DNA of 64,000 nucleotides from Dongia sedimenti. GTDB lineage: Bacteria; Pseudomonadota; Alphaproteobacteria; Dongiales; Dongiaceae. This document shows positions 8,591-16,516 of this stretch, one piece after another. Each line of letters begins with the position of its first letter. Position 1 is the stretch's first letter. The notes under the pieces were generated by a model. That model did not search any database. It was not told the origin of the DNA and worked only from the letters and a program-made list of their open reading frames with translations. The stretch is taken from assembly GCA_030715195.1 (NCBI GenBank), contig JAUYVI010000008.1:1-64000 (forward strand), in the 5' to 3' direction. Position numbers and translations under genes: made by a program.

Positions 8591-10348
8591 ATGGCCGCAG
8601 CCAAAACCCCCGCCACCCCGCTCCTCCGCGTCGAAGGCCTCAGCGTCGACTTCGCCTCGCCGCGCGGCGCGGTGCGCGTGGTCGAGGACCTGAGCTTCCA
8701 CCTCAACGCCGGCGAGACGCTCTGCATCGCCGGCGAATCCGGCTCCGGCAAATCCGTCACCGCGCTCTCGCTGATGGGCCTGCTGCCGAAACCGGGCGGC
8801 CGCATCGTCGCCGGCACGGCGCTGTTCGACGGCGCCGACCTGTTCATGCTGCCCGAGCGCCGCATGGCGCAGATCCGCGGCCACCAGATGGCGATGATCT
8901 TCCAGGAGCCGATGACCTCGCTGAACCCGATCCTGACCGTCGGGCGCCAGCTGATCGAAGGCCCGATGCGTCATCTCGGGCTGAGCCGTGCCGTTGCGGC
9001 GCAGCGCGCGGTCGAAATGATGGACGCGGTCCGCATCGCCGAGCCGAAGCGGCGCCTGAAGCAATACCCGCACGAGCTCTCCGGCGGCATGCGCCAGCGC
9101 GTGATGATTGCCATGGCGATGTCCTGCCATCCGAAGATCCTGATCGCCGACGAGCCCACCACCGCGCTCGACGTCACGGTCCAGGCCCAGATCCTGAAGC
9201 TGATGCAGGACCTGCAGCGCGAGACCGGCACCGCGATCATCCTGATCACCCATGACATGGGCGTCGTCGCCGAAGCCGCCGACCGCGCCGTCATCATGCG
9301 CCGCGGCCGCGCCGTCGAGACGGGTCCGGTCAGCCGCATCTTCGCGCGGCAGGAGCACGACTACACCAAGGCGCTCCTCGCCGCCGTCCCGAAATTCGCC
9401 AACGGCGAGCGCGCGCCGGAGCCGCTGCCCGATGAAGTGCCGCTGCTCGATGTGCGCGACCTCATCGTGCGCTTCGACGTGCGCGGGGGTGGGTTGATCC
9501 CGCGCGTGACCCAGCGCGTGCATGCCGTCGAGAAAATCTCCTTCGACCTGAAGCCCGGCGAGACCCTGGCACTGGTCGGGGAATCCGGCTGCGGCAAGTC
9601 CACCACCGGCAAGGCGCTGCTCCGGCTGGTCCCCAGCCACGGGGCCGTCGAGCTGCGCGGCACCGCCCTCGGCCGCAGCACGCGCGATGTGAAGGCCTGG
9701 CGCCGGCATATGCAGATGATCTTCCAGGACCCGATGGCCTCGCTCGATCCGCGCATGACGGTCGGCGAGCTGGTCGCCGAGCCGCTGGTGATCCACGGCA
9801 TCGCCTCCGGTTCCGAGATCAAGCACCGGGTCGCCAAGCTGTTCGATCGCGTCGGCCTCACGACCGAGCAGATGAGCCGCTATCCGCATGAGTTCTCCGG
9901 CGGCCAGCGCCAGCGCATCTGCATCGCCCGCGCTCTCACGCTCGGGCCCCAGATCATCGTCGCCGATGAATGCGTCTCCGCGCTCGATGTGTCGATCCAG
10001 GCCCAGATCCTGGAGCTCTTGAAGGAGCTGCAGGACGAACTCGGCGTCGCCTATCTCTTCATTTCGCACGACATGGCGGTGGTGGAACAGGTGAGCCACC
10101 GCGTCGCCGTCATGTATCTCGGCCAGATCGTGGAGATGGGCCCGACCCGATCGGTGCTCGGCGACCCGCGGCACCCCTACACCCGCAAGCTGCTATCCGC
10201 GGTCCCGATTGCCGACCCGGCGCGCCGGCATCTGGCCCGCGAAGCCCCGGAAGGCGAAGTCCCGAGCCCGTTCCGGCCGGTGGATTATGAGCCGAGCTAC
10301 GTCACGTTGCAGGATGTCGGCGGCGGCCACTTCGTCAGCGCGGCATAA
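8591..10348 (+). CDS. Fused ABC ATPase, DppD-DppF type
   Basis: A 585-residue protein with two complete ATPase domains. Domain 1 (~residues 10-260) has Walker A GESGSGKS, signature LSGGM and Walker B ILIADEPTTALD. Domain 2 (~290-560) has GESGCGKS, FSGGQ and IIVADECVSALD. The second Walker B region has Cys where Pro is usual (DEC instead of DEP). Each domain is followed by an oligopeptide-type C-terminal extension (HDYTKALLAAVP, HPYTRKLLSAVP). The start is ATG 8591, with GGAG at 8581-8584; an upstream ATG at 8576 lies inside a repeat and is not favoured. It energises the importer encoded just upstream. Confidence 0.93.
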   Translation: MAAAKTPATPLLRVEGLSVDFASPRGAVRVVEDLSFHLNAGETLCIAGESGSGKSVTALSLMGLLPKPGGRIVAGTALFDGADLFMLPERRMAQIRGHQMAMIFQEPMTSLNPILTVGRQLIEGPMRHLGLSRAVAAQRAVEMMDAVRIAEPKRRLKQYPHELSGGMRQRVMIAMAMSCHPKILIADEPTTALDVTVQAQILKLMQDLQRETGTAIILITHDMGVVAEAADRAVIMRRGRAVETGPVSRIFARQEHDYTKALLAAVPKFANGERAPEPLPDEVPLLDVRDLIVRFDVRGGGLIPRVTQRVHAVEKISFDLKPGETLALVGESGCGKSTTGKALLRLVPSHGAVELRGTALGRSTRDVKAWRRHMQMIFQDPMASLDPRMTVGELVAEPLVIHGIASGSEIKHRVAKLFDRVGLTTEQMSRYPHEFSGGQRQRICIARALTLGPQIIVADECVSALDVSIQAQILELLKELQDELGVAYLFISHDMAVVEQVSHRVAVMYLGQIVEMGPTRSVLGDPRHPYTRKLLSAVPIADPARRHLAREAPEGEVPSPFRPVDYEPSYVTLQDVGGGHFVSAA

Positions 10349-10626
10349 TGTTCCATCCGGTGAGCCCGCCGGCTGATCTTATGGTATCCCCACATATGCT
10401 ACCAAAGCGGCTGTACCGGGCATCGCGTATCGCTAGGTACTTTTACATATCTGGCCGATCGTCCTAAAATAAGTTGTATTCTCAATAAAATAAGCGATCA
10501 TACCGAAAGGCTTTTAGTCCTTTGCGGTCTTTGAATCGCGCCGGTTGATCCAAGTCATGGTCCGAAACGGCAATCTGAGGTGGCATAGTTCATCGGCTTA
10601 CGATCCACTCTCTCTGGGGCATATCC
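10349..10626. promoter_or_regulatory. AT-rich upstream region of the chemoreceptor gene
   Basis: 278 bases without a gene, clearly more AT-rich than the surroundings between 10430 and 10530. This is the only room for the promoter of the chemoreceptor at 10627. GGGG at about 10616-10619 is its likely ribosome-binding site. TGGCAT at 10580 resembles half of a sigma-54 promoter, but the TGC element at the right distance is missing, so no sigma factor is assigned. Confidence 0.4.
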
Positions 10627-13107
10627 ATGTTTGGCTGGCTTGAAAACCGGAAGATCGGCTTCCGCATCGCGCTCTCCTTGGTCCTTCCGTTGGTTGCCTT
10701 GCTGGTCCTTTCGGGCACGCTGGTCCTGGAGCGGCATCGCACCGCCGGTGAGATGCAGATGATGCAGGCCCTGACCGACCTCGCGCCCTCGGTCGGCGAC
10801 CTCGTGCACGAGTTGCAGAAGGAGCGCGGCATGTCGGCCGGCTTCCTCGGCACCAAGGGCGCCAAGTTCGCAACCGAGATCAAGCAGCAGCAGCAATCCG
10901 TGGACGCCGCCCTTGCCGCCTATCGGGCGGCGATTGCCGCATTTCCGGCCATGGATTTCGGCCAGGGTATGTCCGACCGCATCGGCGCGGCGGGAACCGG
11001 GCTCGAGCGCCTGCCCGCCACCCGCCGATCCGTCGCCGGTCTTTCGATCTCCGGTCAGGAGATGGCGGACAGCTACAGCGCCACCATCGCATCGCTCATC
11101 GCCATCGTCGAAGCGATGTCGCGCTACAGCACCGAGGCAACCCTGATGAATCGCATCGCCTCGTTGAGCGCGCTGATGCAGGTGAAGGAACGAACCGGAA
11201 TCGAGCGCGCCACCGGCAATGTCGGATTCGGTGCGGGCAAGTTCGAGCTACCGGTCTATCAACGGCTCGTGCGCATGATCGCCATGGAAGACGGCTTCCT
11301 GCACAGCTTCGCCGTCACCGCGGCGGACGACGAGAAAGCGAAGCTCGATGCGGTGCTCGGCTCGCGCGACAGCAAGGAAATCGAGATCATGCGCAAGATC
11401 GCGCTGGAGAGCCTTGCCACCGGAGATCTGAAGGGCGTCACCGCCGAGGCTTGGTTTCAGACCCAGACCCGGAAGATCGACCAGCTGCGCGAGTTGGAAG
11501 CCCAGCTTGTCGGTGGCCTGGACGCGCGCGCCGCGGCGTTGATGTCGGGCGCCAGCATGCAGTTCTATGTGCTTCTCGCCATCACGCTGGTCCTGATCGT
11601 CGTCACCGGTGCCTTCGTCGCCGTCATCGTGCGCGGGATCACCCGGCCGGTGCATGGCATGACCAGTGTGATGGTCGCGCTGGCCGGAGGCGATACGACG
11701 GTTACGATCGAAGGTGCCCATCGCGGCGACGAAATCGGCGAGATGGCGCGCTCGGTCGCGGTGTTTCGCGATCACATGGTGACCGCGAACCGCCTCGCCG
11801 AAGAACAGCGCCAGCAGCAGCTCGACAAGGAACGCCGCCAGGCCAATATCGACACCGGCATCAAGGATTTCGAGGTGACGGTGATGAGCATCCTCGCCAG
11901 CCTGTCGCAGGCCGAGGCGGTGATGAAGCGCACTGCCGGAGAGATCGATGACGGCGCCGCGGCGACCAAGACGCAGTCCGCCGCCGTCGCCAGCGCCGCC
12001 GACGAGTCGACCGCCAATGTCGCCTCGGTCGCCAGCGCCACCGAGGAGCTCGCCTCGTCGATCAAGGAAATCAGCCGTCAGGTCGCCCATGCCGCCGAGA
12101 TCGCCCGCCAAGCCGCCCGGGTTGCGGAAGCGTCGGAAGGCAAGATCGAGACTTTGTCCAAGACGGTGGCCCAGATCGGCACCGTGGTCGGCCTGATCAC
12201 CAGCATCGCCGAGCAGACCAACCTGCTCGCCCTCAATGCGACCATCGAGGCCGCGCGCGCCGGCGAAGCGGGCCGCGGATTTGCGGTCGTCGCCACGGAG
12301 GTGAAGTCCCTAGCGACCCAGACTGCCAAGGCCACTGAGGAAATCAGCCGACAGATCGGCGAGGTACAGGCTTCCACCACCGACACCGTGGTTTCGATCC
12401 GGGAGATCGGCGATGTGGTCCGCCAGGTCAACGAGGTCTCCGCCTCGATCTCCGCCGCGATCGAGGAACAAGGCGCTGCGACCCAGGAGATCGCCCGCAA
12501 TGTCGAGCAGGCCTCGACCGGGAGTTCCACTGTCAGCCGCAGTATCCACGACGTCCAGCAGACCGCCGAGCAGTGCGCCACGATCGCCGTCGAGATCGGT
12601 GCCGCCTCCGGCGAGCTGTCACAGCAGACCTCGACCCTGCGTGAGAATGTGGCCAAGTTCCTCAAGCGGGTGCGTCAGGCCGACGAAGGAGACCAGCAAC
12701 TGGTCCAATGGGACGCCACGCTGGCCGGGCTTTCCAGCACGATCGACGCGGAACATCAGGGCGTCATGAAGCTGATCAACGACCTCTATGCCGCGGTGAA
12801 CCAGGGCGCCGGGGCGGCAGACATATCCTCGGCCTTCGACGCCATGATGCGCTATACGCAGGATCATTTCGATCACGAAGCGGCTCTGATGCAGACCCGG
12901 AGCTATCCGGACTTCGACAAGCACCGCAAGCAGCACGAGAGTTTCGTCAAGCGCCTGAACCGGCTGCACGAGGAGTATCGCGGCGGTCGGGGCCAGGCCG
13001 GCAGCGATCTTCTCAACCTGCTGGCCAGCTGGTGGCAGAGCCATATCTCCACATCCGATACCCAGCTGGCGGAGTTCATGCGCGGCAAGCCGGCGCGCGC
13101 CGCCTGA
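10627..13107 (+). CDS. Methyl-accepting chemotaxis protein with NIT sensor and C-terminal hemerythrin domain
   Basis: 826 residues. Order: TM1 (~12-36), a periplasmic NIT-type nitrate/nitrite-sensing region ([13 protein letters not shown]), TM2 (~311-335), HAMP (~336-390), a methyl-accepting coiled coil with signalling tip [19 protein letters not shown] near 526-545, then a bacterial hemerythrin domain (~690-815). All expected iron ligands are present: H710, H747, E751, H766, H770, H806, D811. The hemerythrin should bind a di-iron centre and O2 (or NO), so the receptor probably combines a periplasmic nitrogen-oxide signal with cytoplasmic oxygen. No other che gene is in the window. The next gene is only 66 bases downstream but functionally unrelated. 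Confidence 0.92.
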   Translation: MFGWLENRKIGFRIALSLVLPLVALLVLSGTLVLERHRTAGEMQMMQALTDLAPSVGDLVHELQKERGMSAGFLGTKGAKFATEIKQQQQSVDAALAAYRAAIAAFPAMDFGQGMSDRIGAAGTGLERLPATRRSVAGLSISGQEMADSYSATIASLIAIVEAMSRYSTEATLMNRIASLSALMQVKERTGIERATGNVGFGAGKFELPVYQRLVRMIAMEDGFLHSFAVTAADDEKAKLDAVLGSRDSKEIEIMRKIALESLATGDLKGVTAEAWFQTQTRKIDQLRELEAQLVGGLDARAAALMSGASMQFYVLLAITLVLIVVTGAFVAVIVRGITRPVHGMTSVMVALAGGDTTVTIEGAHRGDEIGEMARSVAVFRDHMVTANRLAEEQRQQQLDKERRQANIDTGIKDFEVTVMSILASLSQAEAVMKRTAGEIDDGAAATKTQSAAVASAADESTANVASVASATEELASSIKEISRQVAHAAEIARQAARVAEASEGKIETLSKTVAQIGTVVGLITSIAEQTNLLALNATIEAARAGEAGRGFAVVATEVKSLATQTAKATEEISRQIGEVQASTTDTVVSIREIGDVVRQVNEVSASISAAIEEQGAATQEIARNVEQASTGSSTVSRSIHDVQQTAEQCATIAVEIGAASGELSQQTSTLRENVAKFLKRVRQADEGDQQLVQWDATLAGLSSTIDAEHQGVMKLINDLYAAVNQGAGAADISSAFDAMMRYTQDHFDHEAALMQTRSYPDFDKHRKQHESFVKRLNRLHEEYRGGRGQAGSDLLNLLASWWQSHISTSDTQLAEFMRGKPARAA

Positions 13108-13173
13108 TACCGATCCTCTTGCGCCCTCGCTTCCCGTTCATTAGGGAAGTGAGTGCAGCAAGGGGATGAAGGT

Positions 13174-14295
13174 ATGTCCGAGCGGGACTGGACCGACCAG
13201 GCCATTCGCAAGATCGAGGCGGATTTCACGCGCTCGGCGGATACGCATCTCGAGCGGCTGGAATTGCCCGGTCTTGGCGGCGTGATTCTGTACCTCAAGG
13301 ATGAGTCCACCCACCCGACCGGCAGCCTGAAGCACCGCCTGGCGCGCTCCCTCTTTCTCTATGGCCTCTGCAACGGCTGGATCCGCGAGGGCAGCACCGT
13401 CATCGACGCCTCCTCCGGCTCGACCGCGATCTCGGAGGCCTATTTCGCGCGCCTGCTCGGCCTGCGCTTCGTCGCCGTCATGCCGAAGACCACCTCGCCG
13501 GAGAAGATCGCGCAGATCGCCTTCTATGGCGGGCAATCGCATCTGGTCGACGATCCCAGTTCCGTCTACGCCGAGAGTGCCCGGCTGGCGGCGGAGACCG
13601 GCGGCCACTATCTCGACCAGTTCACCTATGCCGAGCGCGCGACCGACTGGCGCGGCAACAACAACATCGCCGAGGCCCTGTTCCAGCAGATGGCGCGCGA
13701 GGAGCATGCCTGCCCGAGCTGGGTCGTGTGCGGCGCCGGCACCGGCGGCACCTCGGCGACGATCGGGCGGTTCATCCGTTATCAGCAGTTCAAGAGCCGG
13801 CTCTGTGTGGTCGACCCCGGACGCTCGGTCTTCTTCGACTTCTATGTCAGCGGCAACCGCAACATCACCGGCACCGCCGGATCCCGGATCGAAGGCATCG
13901 GCCGGCCGCGGGTCGAGCCCTCCTTCATTCCGGAACTGGTCGATCGCATGATCAAGGTCGCGGATGTCGCGAGCTTCGCCGCCATGCGCGTGCTCTCCGA
14001 CCTGATCGGCCGCCGGGTCGGCGGCTCGACCGGCACCAACCTGATGGGCGCGCTGCAACTGGCCGCCGAGATGAAGGCTGCCGGCCGGCACGGCTCAATC
14101 GTCACGCTGATCTGCGACAGCGGACAGCGTTACGAACGGTCCTACTACAACGATGCCTGGCTGGAAGAGAACGGCTTCCACATCGGGCCCTGGGCCGAGA
14201 AAATCCACGCCTTCATGACCGGCGGCGGCTGGGATCCGTCGCTGGCGCAGCCCAGCCACACACCGGACAGCCCGCATCTGGCCGAAGGGATCTGA
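13174..14295 (+). CDS. PLP-dependent cysteine synthase family protein
   Basis: A 373-residue fold-type II PLP enzyme. The PLP lysine lies in [11 protein letters not shown] (about residue 51), the substrate loop in [12 protein letters not shown], and the glycine-rich phosphate loop in [14 protein letters not shown]. These resemble cysteine synthase and the cysteine desulfhydrase Cds1 group (SGSTA and GTGGT are shared). The role could be synthesis or breakdown of L-cysteine; the sequence does not decide. The start at 13174 (MSERDW) uses AAGGGG at 13160-13165; an in-frame codon at 13153 is less likely. It is followed at four bases by a short amidotransferase-like fragment. Confidence 0.85.
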   Translation: MSERDWTDQAIRKIEADFTRSADTHLERLELPGLGGVILYLKDESTHPTGSLKHRLARSLFLYGLCNGWIREGSTVIDASSGSTAISEAYFARLLGLRFVAVMPKTTSPEKIAQIAFYGGQSHLVDDPSSVYAESARLAAETGGHYLDQFTYAERATDWRGNNNIAEALFQQMAREEHACPSWVVCGAGTGGTSATIGRFIRYQQFKSRLCVVDPGRSVFFDFYVSGNRNITGTAGSRIEGIGRPRVEPSFIPELVDRMIKVADVASFAAMRVLSDLIGRRVGGSTGTNLMGALQLAAEMKAAGRHGSIVTLICDSGQRYERSYYNDAWLEENGFHIGPWAEKIHAFMTGGGWDPSLAQPSHTPDSPHLAEGI

Positions 14296-14299
14296 GATC

Positions 14300-14428
14300 A
14301 TGTGGCTGGTGGTCTCGGAACCGCTCGACCAAGACGACGCCCGCAACTGGAACGAGGTCCCGCCCAACCGCCTCCTGGTCGCCGAGCGGAACGGCGCGGT
14401 CGACATGGTGCCGTTCATCCGGGGTTAG
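14300..14428 (+). pseudogene. 42-residue fragment resembling the C-terminus of a class II glutamine amidotransferase
   Basis: An ATG at 14300 opens a 42-residue frame reading MWLVVSEPLDQDDARNW...VPPNRLLVAERNG...PFIRG. The pattern SEPLD, W-x-x-VPP and a final hydrophobic strand resembles the end of YafJ-type class II glutamine amidotransferases, which are normally ~250-280 residues. The catalytic N-terminal Cys domain is missing; the upstream sequence is the cysteine synthase gene. It may be a gene remnant or a small expressed protein. The similarity is from memory, so the family call is tentative. Confidence 0.5.
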
Positions 14429-14438
14429 CCCCGCGCGC

Positions 14439-15344
14439 CTATTCGCTCTCCTTCAGGAAGGTCCTGAGGATCACCATGAACGGGTCCGGCCGCTCGATGA
14501 AGGGCAGGTGCGAGGCGTCCGGGATCACCGCGAGCTGCGCGCCGGGGATCATCTTGCTGAAATCGTGACAGCTCGAGGGGGCGCTCTCGTCGTACTGGCC
14601 GCAAATCACCAGGGTCGGCGCCTGGATGTGGCTGAGCCGCCCGGTGCAGTCGTAGCGCTGCAGCGTACCCGTACAAATGAACTCGGTCGGCCCCCACATC
14701 GCGTTGTAGACCGTGGTGTTGGTGCCGTTCATCGCGCGCTCGAGGAAGTCCGGCCAGGGATCGGCGCGGCAGAGATGGCGGCGGTTGTACTCAGCCAGCG
14801 CCATCGCGACCTTGGGGTCGTGATCGGCGCCGCGGCCGCCGGAACGCGCCAGCGCATCCTGCGCCTCCTGCGAGAGCGCGCGGATATAGTCGTCATTGTC
14901 GGCGATCCAGCGCGCGGTCGAGAGCAGCGGACCCGAGAGGGTAAGGCTGGCCAGGCCCTGCGGGCGGCCGATCGCGTACTCGGCGGCGATGGTGCCGCCC
15001 CAGGAATTGCCGAACAGATGGATCCGCTCGAGGCCCAGTGCCTTCCTGAGCGCGTCGATCTCGGCGACAAAGCGCGGCACTGTCCAGTTCTTGGGATCGC
15101 CGGGCTTGTCGGATTTGCCGACATCGAGCTGGTCGTAGAGGATGACGCGGCGCTCGCCCGAGAGTGCGGTCAGCGGCAAAAGGTAATCGTGCGGTACGCC
15201 GGGGCCGCCATGGATGCCGACCAGCGCCGGCCGGTCGGTGTGGCGGTCGCCGTTGCTGCGATACCAGATCCGGCCTTCGGGTGTTTCGACGAAGCCGCTG
15301 GATTCCGGCGCCGGGATCGTCTGGGTTCTGTTCAACCCGTCCAA
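14439..15344 (-). CDS. Proline iminopeptidase-family alpha/beta hydrolase
   Basis: A 301-residue alpha/beta hydrolase, close in layout to proline iminopeptidases. The oxyanion motif HGGPG, the strand DQLDVGKSDKP (DQ-x-G-x-G-x-S in the family), the nucleophile elbow GNSWGG with Ser near residue 112, and the C-terminal His in DASHLPFIERPDPF are visible. It removes N-terminal proline or acts on related small amides or esters. It is the last gene of a minus-strand group: the acyl-CoA dehydrogenase stops one base upstream, so the two are almost certainly co-transcribed. The reason for pairing with acyl-CoA enzymes is unclear. Confidence 0.88.
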   Translation of the reverse strand: MDGLNRTQTIPAPESSGFVETPEGRIWYRSNGDRHTDRPALVGIHGGPGVPHDYLLPLTALSGERRVILYDQLDVGKSDKPGDPKNWTVPRFVAEIDALRKALGLERIHLFGNSWGGTIAAEYAIGRPQGLASLTLSGPLLSTARWIADNDDYIRALSQEAQDALARSGGRGADHDPKVAMALAEYNRRHLCRADPWPDFLERAMNGTNTTVYNAMWGPTEFICTGTLQRYDCTGRLSHIQAPTLVICGQYDESAPSSCHDFSKMIPGAQLAVIPDASHLPFIERPDPFMVILRTFLKESE

Positions 15345-15345
15345 A

Positions 15346-16515
15346 TCAGCCGCCCCAGCCGGTATAGATCCCGAGCCCGCGTTTCTTGATCTGACCGCCG
15401 ATCACCATGCGCTGGATCTCCGAGGTGCCTTCCCAGATGCGATCGACCCGGACGTCGCGATAGAGCCGCTCGACCGGGTTCTCCCGCATATAGCCGCGCC
15501 CGCCGAGGATCTGCAATGCCTTGTCCACCACGCGGCCGGCCATCTCGGAATTATAGAGCTTCACGGCGCTGGCGCGCGCGTGAACCAATTTGGGATCCAT
15601 CCCCTCGGAGACCTCCGCCGCCACGCGGTAGAGCAGCGATTTCGCCGCCATGATCTCGACCGCCATATCGGCCAGCATGAACTCGATCGCCTGGAAGTCG
15701 CGGATCGGCTTGCCGAATTGCACCCGCTCCTCGGCGTAATGATTGGCGACCTCGGTGGCGCGGATCGCGGCGCCCAGGCAATGGGCGGCGATCTCGATCC
15801 GGGTCTCGGTGAACCATTCCTTGGTCAGGTCGAAGCCCTGCCCCACTTCGCCGAGCCGCCGGTTGTCGTCCACCGTCACCTTGTCGAACACCATCTCGTA
15901 ATGCTCGTAGACATAGGAATGCATGAATTGCGGGATGCGCTTCACCTTCACACCCGGCGCGTCCTTATCGACGATGAACAGGGTCGGCTTCTTCGGATCG
16001 CCGTCCACATGGGCGTGCACGATCACCACCGACGAGGCGTCGGCGGAGGTGACGAACCATTTTTCGCCGCTGATCACCCACTTGCCCTTCTTCTTGGTCG
16101 CCTTGGTCTTGACATAGCTCGGATCGGAGCCCGCATCCTTCTCGGTGATCGCGTAGCAGGAGCGGCCCTTGCCGGCGTTGAACGGCAGCAGGAACGTCTC
16201 GCGCTGCCACTTGGTGCCGTGCTTCAAGGGCGTCGAGGCCTTGAACACCACGGTCCAGAGACCGCAGGTCGCCTTGCCGATCTCCTCGCAGATCAGCACC
16301 TGCTGCAACGGCGTGTAGCCGTGGCCGCCATCCTTCTTGGTGTGATTGTAGGCGTTGAGCTTGTGCGCGATCGCCTGTTTGCGGATCTCGACCAGGGTCT
16401 TCTCCTTGATCTTCCGCTCGTCGGTCGCGATCTCATGCGGGAAGAGATGCTGTTCCGCGAAGGCGCGGGCGCGTGATTGGATCGCGAGGTCTTCTTTCGA
16501 GAGAGAGAGGTCCAT
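15346..16515 (-). CDS. Acyl-CoA dehydrogenase
   Basis: A 389-residue flavoprotein of the acyl-CoA dehydrogenase family, full length. FAD- and substrate-binding signatures include CYAITEKDAGSDPS, SGEKWFVTSADAS and RVQFGKPI, with the adenine-binding stretch LQILGGRGYMRENPVERLYRDVR. The catalytic Glu of short-chain-type enzymes is in WEGTSEIQ near residue 367. It introduces a 2,3-double bond into an acyl-CoA and passes electrons to ETF. It sits one base before the iminopeptidase gene and directly after the acyl-CoA ligase gene, which suggests activation followed by oxidation of an unknown organic acid. Confidence 0.92.
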   Translation of the reverse strand: MDLSLSKEDLAIQSRARAFAEQHLFPHEIATDERKIKEKTLVEIRKQAIAHKLNAYNHTKKDGGHGYTPLQQVLICEEIGKATCGLWTVVFKASTPLKHGTKWQRETFLLPFNAGKGRSCYAITEKDAGSDPSYVKTKATKKKGKWVISGEKWFVTSADASSVVIVHAHVDGDPKKPTLFIVDKDAPGVKVKRIPQFMHSYVYEHYEMVFDKVTVDDNRRLGEVGQGFDLTKEWFTETRIEIAAHCLGAAIRATEVANHYAEERVQFGKPIRDFQAIEFMLADMAVEIMAAKSLLYRVAAEVSEGMDPKLVHARASAVKLYNSEMAGRVVDKALQILGGRGYMRENPVERLYRDVRVDRIWEGTSEIQRMVIGGQIKKRGLGIYTGWGG

Positions 16516-16516
16516 C

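Noticed and set aside
10560-10600. Possible sigma-54 promoter before the chemoreceptor
   Set aside because: TGGCAT is present but the downstream TTGC element at correct spacing is not.
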